Assembly (NCBI RefSeq): GCF_020536995.1
Contig: NC_068356.1
Coordinates: 80,452,607-80,516,606, forward strand
Source: Dreissena polymorpha
Taxonomy: Eukaryota > Mollusca > Bivalvia > Myida > Dreissenidae
Direction: 5' to 3'
DNA length: 64,000 nt
Shown here: positions 40,301 to 50,790 of the stretch, in pieces
Layout of the letters: the number at the start of each line of letters is the position of its first letter
How positions within the stretch are numbered: position 1 is the first letter of the stretch
Notes under the pieces: generated by a model
Databases searched by the model: none
Seen by the model: the letters and a program-made list of their open reading frames with translations, nothing else
Told to the model about the DNA's origin: nothing
Made by a program: the position numbers and the translations under genes

Positions 40301-43300
40301 AATGATTTTAAAGGGTTATTTAAAATTTAGTATTTCCCTAATCAGTGGACTTTTCGTGTGGAAAAAAGGCTAATGAATTTATTTTCCCAATTTCATGAAA
40401 ATGCCGTTAAAATTCCCAATTCCAAAGCCATGGGCTATCTTCCCAAAAAGTGGGAAAAAAAACCTGCGGTGACCCGAAATAGTAAAATGGTTTCTGGATG
40501 ATAACTCAAGAACGCTTATGCCTAGGATCATGAAACTTCATAGGTACATTGATCATGACTCGCAGATGACCCCTATTGATTTTCAGGTCACTAGGTCAAA
40601 GGTCAAGGTCACGGTGACCCGAAATAGTAAAATGGTTTCCGGATGATAACTCAAGAACGCTTATGCCGCGGATCATGAAACATGATAGGTAGATTGATAA
40701 TGACTCGCAGTTGACCCCTATTGATGTTCAGGTCACTATATCAAAGGTCAAGGTCACAGTAACCTGAAATAGTAAAATGGTTTCCGGATGATAACTCAAG
40801 AACGCTAATGGCTACGATCATGAAACTTCATAGGTACATTGATCATGACTTGCAGATGACCCCTATTGATTTTGAGGTCACTAGGTCAAAGGTCAAGGTC
40901 ATGAAGACGCGAAATAGTAAAATGGTTTCTGGATGATAACTCAAGAACGCTTATGCCTATGATCATGAAACTTCATAGGTACATTGATCATGACTCGCAG
41001 ATGACCCCTATCAATTTTGAGGTCACTAGGTCAAAGGTCAAGTTCTTGGTGACCCGAAATGGTAAAATGGTTTCCGAATGATAACTGAAGAACGCTTATT
41101 CCTAGGATCATGAAACTTGATAGGTAGATTGATCATGACTCGCAGATGATCCCTATTGATTTTCAGGTCACTAGGTCAAAGGTCAAGGTCACAGTGACAA
41201 AAAACATATTCACACAATTGCTGTCACTACAACGGAGAGCCCATATGGGGGGCATGCATGTTTTACAAACAGCCCTTGTTTATAAATTGTTCATAAAATA
41301 TAGACGCTGGATCATACACATGAGAAGCAACTTATTTTTTATGTACATTAGTATGAAGTTAAATTAAAAAATTCCCATTTTTTATTTAGGAACCAACAAG
41401 CATGACATAAGTCTGGTGCTAGCTCCAGATCAGGCAGGGGACACTTTCTGTGTTAAACATCTGATGACAGAGGTGGAGAAGAGGACACAAATTCCACCTG
41501 AGGCACAAAAACTCATATTTAAAGGTAAAACATATTTTTATATATAACATTTACTGGTAGTATAGCAGAGTATTGATAGGGCTGTGAAGGAACATGAAGC
41601 TATTTAGTCTGAGTATGCGTGTAAGTATCAAAGTATGACCTTGTACACTTATTTGTCTTCTGCTGACTAAGTTTATTACTTTACGTAAGACCTTTACTGA
41701 AACAAAGGTAAGTTAGGTAACCCTATTAACCCTAAAAAAAAGAAGTGGTATTCATATTTTGCAATTCAATCCTTAATTGAAATGAGTAGTTATGCCAAGC
41801 AAGATTGAATTTTTCTCAAGTCAGACACAACAGTAAAGACCTTGTCAACAAAAATTAGTTTAATGCATGCATTAAAATCATCTGTTCTTATGAAAGAAAT
41901 CTACATTTATTTCAGTGTTAACTAATTTGTTTGTCAAAAATACATTAAATTGTAGTAAACGTTTGAAAGCGTGTTTTTTTTAACAAAATACAAATGTATA
42001 TACTTGTAACTTTCTCAGGCTAGTTTGTGTTGGGTTAAAATAAAAAATTTGCTGAGGCTGCTTTGTCTTAGGATTAGATAACAACTGCACTAATGAAACA
42101 AGAAAAAGCTATTTTCCTACCAGCTACGTGCAAAACACCTTTCTTTACAACTAAATGCAACTTAATATTAATGGCTTGAGACTATGTCAATCTCTGCTAC
42201 TAAAGCCTAACACTGACTTGTCTCTATAGATTGGTCTGGTAACACTCTTGGTGCTGGTGTCTCAGTTGCTGTGTAACTGACATCAGTTTACAGTTTTTAC
42301 CGCTCTGACACTGTTAGTGAAGCAAGGAAGTGTTGGCTGGATTGCATCCACACCCTAGATATACATTGCAAACAATTGTTTCCTTAAACTTAATCAGCAA
42401 AAGAAGATTATTTGATGTTTTACTATCAAAGACTTTACACAATTTGAAATGAATAATTAGCTAGTGAACATTGCGGACTTAATGTATGCTAGTGTTCTTA
42501 TTCTATTTATTCCAGGGCTCCACACACTCTGCAATTAATACTATCCAAATCTTTATAATTCGAACAATTTCAATACTGTCACAAATCTTAATAATCCAAT
42601 GGTGAAGCTTGCATCTTAAGAATTGATTGGTGAAGAATTTAATCTTAAGAATTGATTATTACATGTAGGTATTTGTGATCACCTTTTGTGATTAGTAAAA
42701 ACTAAAACTTATGTCTAAAGAATTGATTGGTGAAGACTTACTTATTAAGAATTTATTTTTGAAGAATTAAATCTTAATTATTGCTAAGTAGGTACTTGTG
42801 ATCACCTTTTGTGATTAATGAAAACTAAAAGTTACATCTTAAAAATTGATTGGCGAAGACTTAAATCTGAAAAAAATAATTAGTATATATACTTACATTT
42901 TTAGAATTGATTGGCGGCTACTCATTTTTTTAGCTCACCTGTCACGAAGTGACATGGTGAGTCATGTGACCGTGTGATGTCCGGCGTCTGTTGTGCGTGT
43001 GTGCGTGCGTGCGTGTGTCCGTCAATAATTTGTTTGTGTAGACAGTAGAGGTCACAGTTTTCATCCGATCTTTATGAAATTTGGTCAGAATGTTTATCTT
43101 GATGAAATCTGGGTTGGCATTTTATTTGGGTCATCTGGGGTCAAAAACTAGGTCACTAGGTTAAGTAATAGAAAAACCTTGTGTAGACAATAGAGGTTAC
43201 TGTTTTCATCAGATCTTAATGAAATTTGGTCAGAATGTTTATCTTGATGAAATCTGGGTTGGGATTGTATTTGGGTCATCTGGGGTCAAAAACTAGGTCA

Positions 43301-46300
43301 CTATGTCAAATAATAGAAAAACCTTGTGTTGACAATAGAGGTCTCAGTTGTCATCAGATCTTTATGAAATTTGGTCAGAATGTTTATCTTGATGAAATCT
43401 GGGTTGGGATTGTATTTGTGTCATCTGGGGTCAAAAACTAGGTCACTATGTCAAATAAAAGAAAAACCTTGTGTAGACAATAGAGGTCACAGTTTTCATC
43501 AGATCTGTATGAAATTTGGTCAGAATGTTTATCTTGATGAAATCTGGGTTGGGATTGTATTTGGGTCATCTGGGGTCAAAATCTAGATCACTATGTCAAA
43601 TAATAGATAAACCTTGTGTAGACAATAGAGGTCACAGTTTTCATCCAATCTTTATGAAATTTAGTCAGAATGTTTATCTTGATGACATCTGGGTTGAGAT
43701 TGTATTTAGGTCATCTGGGGTCAAATCCTAGGTTACTAGGTCAAATAAAAGAAAAACCTTGTGTAGACTATTGAGGTCACAGTTTTCATCAGATGTTTAT
43801 GAAATTTTGACAGAATGTTTATCTTAATAATATCTGATTTTGGATCGTATATGGGTCATCTGGGGTCAAAAATTAGGTCACCGGGTCAATTCTAGTAAAA
43901 CCTTGTGTAGATGAAAGAGGTCACAGTTTTCATCATGTCTTAATGAAATTTTGTCAGAATGTATTAATTAATGAAATCTGGCTTGGGATTGTATATGGAT
44001 CTGATAGAATTTAAGTTGATGTAGCATGGTTAGTCAGGTGAGCGATTCAGTGCCATCATGGCCCTCTTGTTTTAATTTATGGATGAATAAATGTGCAGGG
44101 CTTGGGAATTTCAACTGTTCATTCTAACAATGTATACCATCTAAATTCATTTCATTAAGGCCAGTCTTTGAAGAATGGTGAAGTAGAGCTTGACAAAATT
44201 GGTATCAAAAATGGCGTGAAGGTGATGCTGATAGGGAAAAAGGTGAGGTTTGTTTGCACCCTTTAAGATGGATATCGGTACATTACCATGTGGGAATCTG
44301 TAACAATAGAAAATAAATATTTGGGTTTCTGTATATTAGTGCCACCCCCTTGGCATTTTCTCAACTGCAAAAGAATCTGTTAGATTGGCAAGAAGCCAAT
44401 GTTTTCATTAATGCAGCAAGTTGTTTATTTTGAAAGCAATCGTTTGCTGGCATTACTGTTTTAATTGGGTGAACATTTACTTGTCACACAGGCCCAAAAT
44501 ATCAATTTGGTTTTAAAAACTCCGCCAAGTGAAAACCTATAAAAGTCGTATTCTTTCAGTTAATCACACTACATTGCCCAATTTTTAAACTAATACAAAA
44601 TATTTTGAAAACCAACATGTAAAACTTATTCATCCTGTAGATTTCTTCACGCATTTACACTACATGTAATGATTGTTTACAGCCAACTCCTGTGGATGAC
44701 AAAGAAACAAGTGCTCTGGGTCAAGTAGAAGGTTTATTTGATAAAGAGTCCAAGAAGTTAAGTGAGATCACATACGAGTTGGATGGAATACACAGGGTAA
44801 GAGACAATATATACATGTGTATGATATATAATGACAAGCATTTTCTCCGGAAAATTCATGGCCAGTAAACAAGGCTTTAAGGCGAAATGGGTTTATTTTG
44901 TGCTAGTCCGATCAATTAGGTGCATTTCCATGGCTTTAAATTGAAAAGTTCCATCAAAAATGTAAAATGTAAAATTGAAAATGCCTTTGTCTATGTAAAT
45001 AAATTGAAACTTTGGAGGAAAAAAAATAACACAAAAATCAAAAAGAGACCAGCCAATACTGGAGTTTCTATTTGTAAATATCTAAACATAATCAAGCAGC
45101 CTTATGGGGCAAATTTGTCAACGAATCTCAACTTTTATGCATGTATAACTTGTTTCCCTGAACTGCAAAGGGAAGCTACAGCTTTAGAGCAATCATTGTT
45201 TAGTGACACTGCTTGGGCCTCTTTCAATTAAGGAAAAGTGCAAATTTATAATTTTGATAAAAACATTGTGTGCACTTGCTTGCTCTGGTATTCTGTATCT
45301 TGCACTGTACAATATTTAGGAAAATCTACAATGATAATAAATTGATATTAAAAAAATATTATTTCAGCCATAATGAATTAATGTACCGATTTGAAATCAC
45401 TTTCTAGAGGGCAAGTTACATTTTTGGGAATATAACACCCCTACTATAAAAATTAGTAAGCATCTAGTTCAGAAAATTATAACCCTGAGAAGTGAGTATT
45501 GATTACTTGTTTTAATTTTCACTAAATGATATGGTAGCATGTATGTTTCAAAAGAAAACTAAAAATAGGACAAATAATATGAATTATTGCAATTTTTTAT
45601 TGTAGCTTAATGACTTGCGAAAGGTAAAATGTGAAACTGCCAAACCACATATGGTCAAATCATCAAACATATTGGACATCATCAATGTTTCACTGGATTT
45701 CTGTGTTTGCACAGTGTCTCTTTTTGTGTCTTTTTTGCAAACATGACTTTCTTTATAAAACTTTCCCAAAAATATCTAATGTGGTCAAAGATCCAGATGT
45801 AACTGCCATTTATCATCCACCATCCACACCCCTATACCTAGTCATTTACTATTTTTTGTTTGACTCTATATATTTACTTTTAAATATAATAATTATAATA
45901 ATATTGGGGATAATTAATAATGCTTTTTTTAACATTTTATGTTTTTACTGTACAGAATACATGGTTCTTGTGATACTAACATCCATATTGTATCCACTGA
46001 ACTTTTGTAATTTTCACTTCAATTGTTAGAAAATTTGTTGGTGTATAACTTAAATGTTCTTGATTGTTGGGTTCAGCTTAACCAACCGCCTCCCCCATCC
46101 TTATTTTTTAATTGACCCAAGCATGTTTTTAATCAATCATCAACTTAATTTGTCACCAGACTAAAGACCTATAGTGAAACTATAATTGTTCTGTGATATT
46201 GTAAATGGTAAGATATGCTTTGTACTTATTTATAGTTATAAGGAACAGTCTCAATAATGGGGACTTTTAAATATTTTCCATTCATCACTTTATGACTTCA

Positions 46301-47643
46301 CTTTAGTGGTAAATATGTAGCAGAGACAAAGTTGAGCCACGATCTAAGCAAATGGCTTAATGATTTGGTAAGAAGCGTTTTCCCAGATTATGGGACAACC
46401 CTTTCTGTTTTTTATGTTATTTGTTAAAGGAAATCTCTCCTAAACACAAATACAGTCTAGGCTGAAAAGTGTTGTCCTGGATTAGCCTATGCGGACTGCA
46501 CAGGCTTATATCTGGCAACACTTTACCCACATGCATTAAGCTCTGCTTTACCAGAGCGTGGCTCAAGTAGTAAACTACAGATCCTTATTCAAAATTTTAT
46601 TTTATAGACATACATGGAAACCAACTTTTTATACTCTGTGTGCCTTATTGAAGGGTTTCATAGACAAAGACAAGCAGCAGGACGCTGTGAAGAAGTTGCA
46701 GAAGCGTATGGCTGTTGTAGCAGAACATCTGATAAAACTTTTAGAAAAACTGGATAGCTTGATGTTTGAAGAATCCAACAAAGGAGCCAGGGGAAAGAGA
46801 AAAACCTTGGTGGATAAAATACAGGTTTTCATGTTTGTGCTGAAGTAGATTTCAAGATTATGAAACTATATGCCCAAGCGTGCATGAACACAGTTTAAAA
46901 ATACAGTGAGAATGATAAAACATAACAACACTGTTAATGAAAAAGTCATGAAAAATCCTTAATATACTAAAGTACATACAGAATATTACAAAAATCATTC
47001 GGAACTTTAAATGAACAGTTTTGTCTTAAGAAAATCACAAAAATGATGTCCATTCCAAGTTTGATGTCTCATTCCAAATTCACATAATAGTGATATATAG
47101 ACTTCATTAGCAAAATACAGTAAAGCTTGTTTAACTCAATGTCACACTGGGATGACCAAAATGCATTTGTTATCAAAGGTCTTGAGCTATCAAGTGTTGC
47201 ATATAGAGAAGTTGAAAAATATCACCTAGTTATCAAACAATATAATAGAAAGTTGTATACTTAATTGCTTTGAATGTTCAAAGATAGTATACCTAGTTTA
47301 CACAACAAATGAACAACAGTGATTGTTCGCCAAGTTTGTTCAAAATTGGCCACAGCTATGCACATAGTTCTCTATCATACATGTATAAACTTGCATTGCA
47401 AAAAACTGTTTCTCTAACAAATTACTTTTCAGGTGAGTGAACTAGGGTGATTGATTCACTGCTAGAAAATCTTATTCTGAAACAAATTCTACTTTTATTC
47501 TTATTTCTGTGGGTAAAAATTGTCTACATATTTCATATCATATTCTAAATTAATAATATTGTATTTTCCAGGTGCTGTTGAACCAGATAGACGGACTGAA
47601 CCGTGGAGTAAGTGACATGCTAGCACGTTGGAATGCTGTCTAA
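37299..47643 (+). CDS. BAG1: BAG1 homologue (BAG family co-chaperone), whole gene
   Basis: BAG1 is a nucleotide-exchange cofactor of Hsp70/Hsc70 that couples chaperone clients to the proteasome through its ubiquitin-like domain. Coding exons are 37299-37344, 41390-41524, 44160-44242, 44683-44796, 46654-46824 and 47572-47643, phases 1,1,0,0,0, giving 621 bp and 206 residues. Residues 8-88 form the ubiquitin-like domain, ending in the BAG1 signature GIKNGVKVMLIGKK. Residues 95-205 form the three-helix BAG domain, ending LNQIDGLNRGVSDMLARWNAV. The length matches the short BAG1 isoform. The 5' start codon sits in AAGATGGCGGCC, a good Kozak context. Introns 1 and 2 are packed with repeats; exons appear intact. 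Confidence 0.93.
37803..38017. mobile_element. 215-bp hAT-like MITE in BAG1 intron 1
   Basis: Inverted ends CAGGGCCAAAA and TTTTGGCCCTG are flanked by a 5-bp duplication CTCGG (37798-37802 and 38018-38022). An uninterrupted inverted copy of the host repeat lies at 38640-38745 and reads GGCTCGGGAACTAC straight through, which confirms the borders. CAGGG termini and a short duplication suggest a non-autonomous hAT. Confidence 0.8.
38241..38527 (+). repeat. hairpin-capped dispersed repeat E2
   Basis: A T tract is followed by a hairpin between TATGCCC and GGGGCATA (38245-38285). The body has AAGGTCAAAGGTCAAA half-sites near 38450, and a TGTGTTT/AAACACA hairpin (38500-38518) precedes ATCTTTTGTT. 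It is non-coding and sits between two inverted copies of a GTACCCGGGGTACATG-containing sequence. Confidence 0.65.
39571..41281 (+). repeat. hairpin-capped repeat E3 with a 145-bp tandem core
   Basis: After a TATACCCCCTTCGAAG start and a GTCGGTCGG stretch come about eight tandem units of 144-145 bp. Each begins GGTTTCCGGATGATAAC and ends with GGTCAAAGGTCAAGGTCAC. The end carries a TGTTT/AAACA hairpin, then CCCTTGTTT. The array is split by the 405-bp MITE at 40063. Open frames within it are repeat artefacts. Confidence 0.85.
40063..40467. mobile_element. 405-bp MITE nested in the 145-bp array
   Basis: Ends GCAGGTTTTTTTT and AAAAAAAACCTGC are perfect inverted repeats, flanked by GGT at 40060-40062 and 40468-40470. 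Removing it restores the array sequence GGTCAC-GGTGACC exactly. It holds a long A/T homopolymer run and CCCAAAA/GGGAAAA pieces, with no coding capacity. The superfamily is unknown; the 3-bp duplication is PIF/Harbinger-like in size but not in sequence. Confidence 0.85.
41390..41524 (+). CDS. BAG1: BAG1 exon 2: ubiquitin-like domain
   Basis: A T-rich acceptor (TTTTTTATTTAG) leads into TNKHDISLVLAPDQAGDTF, continuing to PPEAQKLIFKG, the ubiquitin-like fold up to the turn before its last strands. The donor GTAAAA leaves phase 1. Confidence 0.92.
42605..42915. repeat. 121-bp tandem repeat in BAG1 intron 2
   Basis: About 2.5 units. The segment GTGATCACCTTTTGTGATTA recurs 121 bp apart near 42677 and 42798, and TTAAGAATTGATTGG-type blocks recur between. 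Confidence 0.75.
42929..44073 (+). repeat. hairpin-capped repeat E4 with a 145-bp tandem core
   Basis: A T tract and a near-perfect hairpin (CTCACCTGTCAC / GTGACATGGTGAG, 42934-42961) start it. Seven units of 145 bp follow, with TTGGTCAGAATGTTTATC at 43081, 43226, 43371 and 43516 and diverged copies to 43950. It ends with GCCATCATGGC and CCTCTTGTTTT. The 71-codon frames repeating MVRMFILMKSGLGLYL are readings of the array, not genes. Confidence 0.88.
44160..44242 (+). CDS. BAG1: BAG1 exon 3: end of ubiquitin-like domain
   Basis: Encodes QSLKNGEVELDKIGIKNG followed by VKVMLIGKK, the most diagnostic BAG1 stretch. The acceptor is CATTAAG and the donor GTGAGG, moving from phase 1 to phase 0. Confidence 0.93.
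44683..44796 (+). CDS. BAG1: BAG1 exon 4: linker and BAG helix 1
   Basis: 38 codons, PTPVDDKETSALGQVEG onward to SEITYELDGIHR, covering the start of BAG helix 1. The acceptor is TTGTTTACAG and the donor GTAAGA. Confidence 0.92.
46430..46566. repeat. dispersed repeat beside BAG1 exon 5
   Basis: Contains the imperfect palindrome TTAGCCTATGCGGACTGC with ACAGGCTTA, then CAACACTTTACCCACATGC and CAGAGCGTGGCTCAA. I recognise it from memory as a very abundant bivalve interspersed repeat. It ends about 90 bp before the BAG1 exon 5 acceptor. Confidence 0.6.
46654..46824 (+). CDS. BAG1: BAG1 exon 5: BAG helices 1-2
   Basis: 57 codons beginning GFIDKDKQQDAVKKLQ and ending KGARGKRKTLVDKIQ. These form the Hsp70-binding helices of the BAG domain. 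The acceptor is ATTGAAG and the donor GTTTTC, which is weak. A dispersed repeat ends only about 90 bp upstream. Confidence 0.9.
47572..47643 (+). CDS. BAG1: BAG1 exon 6: C-terminal BAG helix 3 and stop
   Basis: 24 codons, VLLNQIDGLNRGVSDML then ARWNAV and TAA. Helix 3 carries the Asp/Arg/Gln contacts with the Hsp70 ATPase in the family. A GTAAGT inside the exon (after NRG) is a good cryptic donor. Confidence 0.93.
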   Translation: MLLNQIDGLNRGVSDMLARWNAV

Positions 47644-48167
47644 CATACCCCACCCACTAGTGTTTGCATGGTGAATGTGACAACTGTAGGAAATGCAAAT
47701 CTCAGTTTAGCTGTTTTCAGTAAAACAATAGCCTAAAACTATAAAGAAACAAAGTTTAAAAAAAAATACGTTTGGGTGTGTTTTGGAATTGAAGCAAAAG
47801 GGTGTACACTATGATTGTGTGCTCACATGGCATTGATATAATTAATAAACAGAATCTCAAATTGTTAACTGTAATGAAACTTTAATTAGGATAATTCACC
47901 ACCCGGTTACTTGCATATAAAATTAACACTTTTATATAACTATATTGAGGTATAAATTTTCTATCATGAACAATTAGAACAATCTGCAATCATTGGTGAG
48001 ACAATTCATAAGGATGTGTGATACAAATCTCTATTGGTAATCTGATGTTTGTATGATATATTGGGTAAAGCCTTTTAAACGCATGTTACGGGGCAAGGGT
48101 GTGAAGTTTTTGAAACTGTTAATGGTTGCGCATTTAGTCTGTAATCAGTATTATTGTTATTAGCTAT

Positions 48168-48390
48168 TAGCTCGGCTGTTTTCAGAGAAAACCCAAGGTA
48201 TTGTCATAGCCAGTTCGCCGTCCGGCGTCGTGCTAAAACCTTAACATAGGCTCTAAAATAAAAGCCACACCCATTTTTGGGTCACTAGGTCAAAGGTCAA
48301 GGTCATTGTGACCTCTAAACAAAACAAAAATGTCTGACAAACTGCACCTGCAGCCGAGAGGTGGCACCCGCTATACGGTGCTCTTGTTTT
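48168..48390 (+). repeat. hairpin-capped dispersed repeat E5
   Basis: Plus-strand copy of the 7579-7890 family. It has AGCTCGGCTG with a GTTTTC/GAAAAC hairpin (48178-48192), a core GGTCACTAGGTCAAAGGTCA and GGTCATTGTGACC (48301-48313), and a terminal GCACC/GGTGC hairpin followed by TCTTGTTTT. It lies about 520 bp downstream of the BAG1 stop codon. Confidence 0.75.
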
Positions 48391-48599
48391 TCTTGTTATA
48401 TTAACTTGCATGCAAATTGTAATAACTCAAGAATTTATATTAAACTTGACGTATTATTATAAATCTGTTGTGTCTGTTTATTATTCTTATTGCTATGCTT
48501 ATAGAGTTTAGGGCTGTGAGAAGTTGGTATTAACTCTGTGCATAACCTGGATTTCTCAATTTTTGTCACCACCAAAATAGTATAATGCTAATTTAAACC

Positions 48600-49304
48600 T
48601 TTAAACAAAATTGAAATGCGACTTTGCTTAAACGGTGCACATTAAAAGTGTATTTCCTGTTTCGTTATGCCTGCTCTTAGGTTCAAGAAGCATTAAACTA
48701 GTCTGTCCAAATTAATCTATGTCACAACTGGTTGGATCTCGCTCAAACTTTCAGAGCTGAATATTTTAAATGTGTAGATGATGAGAAAGTTTTGCTGTTA
48801 TGAGTTTCTATAGGATTCGGGCGCTTTGTCTGATTTTCAACTTGAGATTATACTGTCTCCTGAAGCCATTGTCTTAACACCTCTTAAACAGCTGAGCGAA
48901 TCTCGCAAAAAACGTTCAACAGTTGAATGGCCTTCGTGTGTAGATGATTGAAAAGAGAAGAATTCAATTAAATTGAGATTCGGCAGAAATAAAGCCATTT
49001 GTCTGTATTTTTTAAATTTAAATATAAAGTTATGAAATTTTTCGTTTTCAATCCCTCTTTACTGCTTGGTGAATCACTCTCAAACTTTGACACTGGAATT
49101 GCCTTTATTTGGAGATGATTTTAAAGAAAGGAATTTCGGGTGACGATTTTGGCAAAATGGTTGTCTTTAGACTTTTTTTACACAGTATAGTCCTCTAAGC
49201 TCGTGTTTTCAACTCCTCATATATTTTTATTTTTTTTTATTTGTAGGAGTACAACCAAATGTTTTGGGGAGCATCAGTGTCTGTGACACATGTCTAGTTT
49301 TTTT
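48600..49304 (+). repeat. decayed hairpin-ended repeat E8 with ~165-bp period
   Basis: Three diverged blocks with CTCAAACTTT...GTAGATGAT-like sequence recur at about 48737, 48899 and 49071. The end carries a GTGTC/GACAC hairpin (49277-49289), then ATGTCTAGTTTTTTT. The left border is uncertain. Confidence 0.45.
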
Positions 49305-49336
49305 GTGTTTTACATTTTGCTTATCATTATTATTAG

Positions 49337-49373
49337 GTCTGTATTTCCAGGAAATACAGACCTAATTATAGTG
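49337..49373. repeat. perfect hairpin, possible element terminus
   Basis: TTAGGTCTGTATTTCC and its reverse complement GGAAATACAGACCTAA lie almost back to back, a stem of about 16 bp. It resembles the left-terminal hairpins of the other elements, but I could not find its matching right end. Confidence 0.5.
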
Positions 49374-50149
49374 ATAGGCTGAATGTAAAAAATAACAACA
49401 CAGTAGCAACGCTTATAATGTACCTGGATTTTGTGAAGTATGAAGCAATAGCTGCAACTCAAAGGCAATTTTAAAGGTTAAATACCAAAAGGCGCTTTAT
49501 TGATGAAAAGTTTTGTTTCTAGATGGTAGAGGTTCCCAAACAAATAAGTGGGTACAAGTGATCTTGTCCCAGCCCTGATGAACTTAGTGCAGAATAACAG
49601 ATGTATTTGTAGAGTGCTCTTTTTGTGGCGTTTTCAGGTTTACTTTCTTCATTTCAATAGTAAGTAACAGAAATGTTTACCTTCTGTTACAATATCACAG
49701 AGTTAAAAATATTAACAAAATTGGTATTCACACTATTTGTTTTTAATTGGTAATTCTATTTAATCCATTTATCCAGTTATAATGTTTAAATTCTATTAAG
49801 ATTACTGTATTGGAGTATTTGTGCTAATCAATGTATTATCATATGAAGTGCTTTTGGAAACTGGCAATCAATATGACCAATCAAAATCTGCTGTTAATAT
49901 TGATACCTATTTGCTACATTATTATTAATACAATCAAGTTTTTCTATGGAATCATATGTTTTCATGGACAATGTGTACTTTGCTGTTGATCTGCAAAATA
50001 ATGCATAAAAATCAATCTAGGATTTCGGAAATGTTTGATTTTATTTTGAGATCGTTTTTTACTAGTTACATTTTCAAATCAGAAAATGTTAAAACTATAT
50101 CATATTGTAACAGTTAAGTTTAAATTTTCTTTATAATGGTCTGCTGATT

Positions 50150-50790
50150 AACACACCTGAGCTAAAGTTCTAACAGTAAACTGTTGCAGTCACCCTTAGT
50201 CCGGTGTCTATTGTTGTGCGTCCTGTGATGTGTGTTCTGGCGGAACTTGGTAAGAATGTTTATCTTGATAATATTTTAAGAGTTAGAATCTGGGTTGTGT
50301 CACAAACTTAGTTGCAAGATCCTATTTAAGAAAAACCTTGTTACTACTTCAGATGCCACATTTATTACATTTCCTTGGTGAAACTGTCAGAATGTTCATC
50401 TTGCCAATATTTCTGCAATTTTTTTGTCTTGGTTATTTGTCCAAAAACAAGGTCACCTGTTCAAATTAAAGAAATAAAAATGTTTCCTTCTCTTAAAGCA
50501 ATTTTGTCAGAATGTTCTTGGAAAATATCAAGACTAAGTGGGTCATGTGCGTTAAAAACAAGGTCACTAAGTATACTCTTAGAAAACAACATATTGCAAC
50601 TCTAGAAGCCACATTTTTTATTCAATCTTGATGAAAGATATTCAGTCTATTTATCTTGACAAAATCTAGGTCATGTTGATTTCTAGGTCAAGTGGTGTCA
50701 AAAAAACTAGGTCACCAGGTCAAGCCTTTAGCAATAGGCATCCCTTAGACTCCGGTGAGCAATCCAGGGCCGTCATGGCCTACTTGTCTA
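50150..50790 (+). repeat. decayed relative of repeat E4
   Basis: Starts near CACACCTGAGCTAAAG and contains scattered GTCAGAATGTTCATCTTG, TAGGTCA and CAAGGTCACC blocks. Ends with GGCCGTCATGGCC and CTACTTGT, like the E4 terminus CCATCATGGCCCTCTTGT. It is an old, diverged copy. Confidence 0.55.

Noticed and set aside
43226-43731. Three overlapping 71-codon frames beginning MVRMFILMKSGLG
   Set aside because: They recur every 145 bp because the DNA is a tandem array; no splice or domain support.
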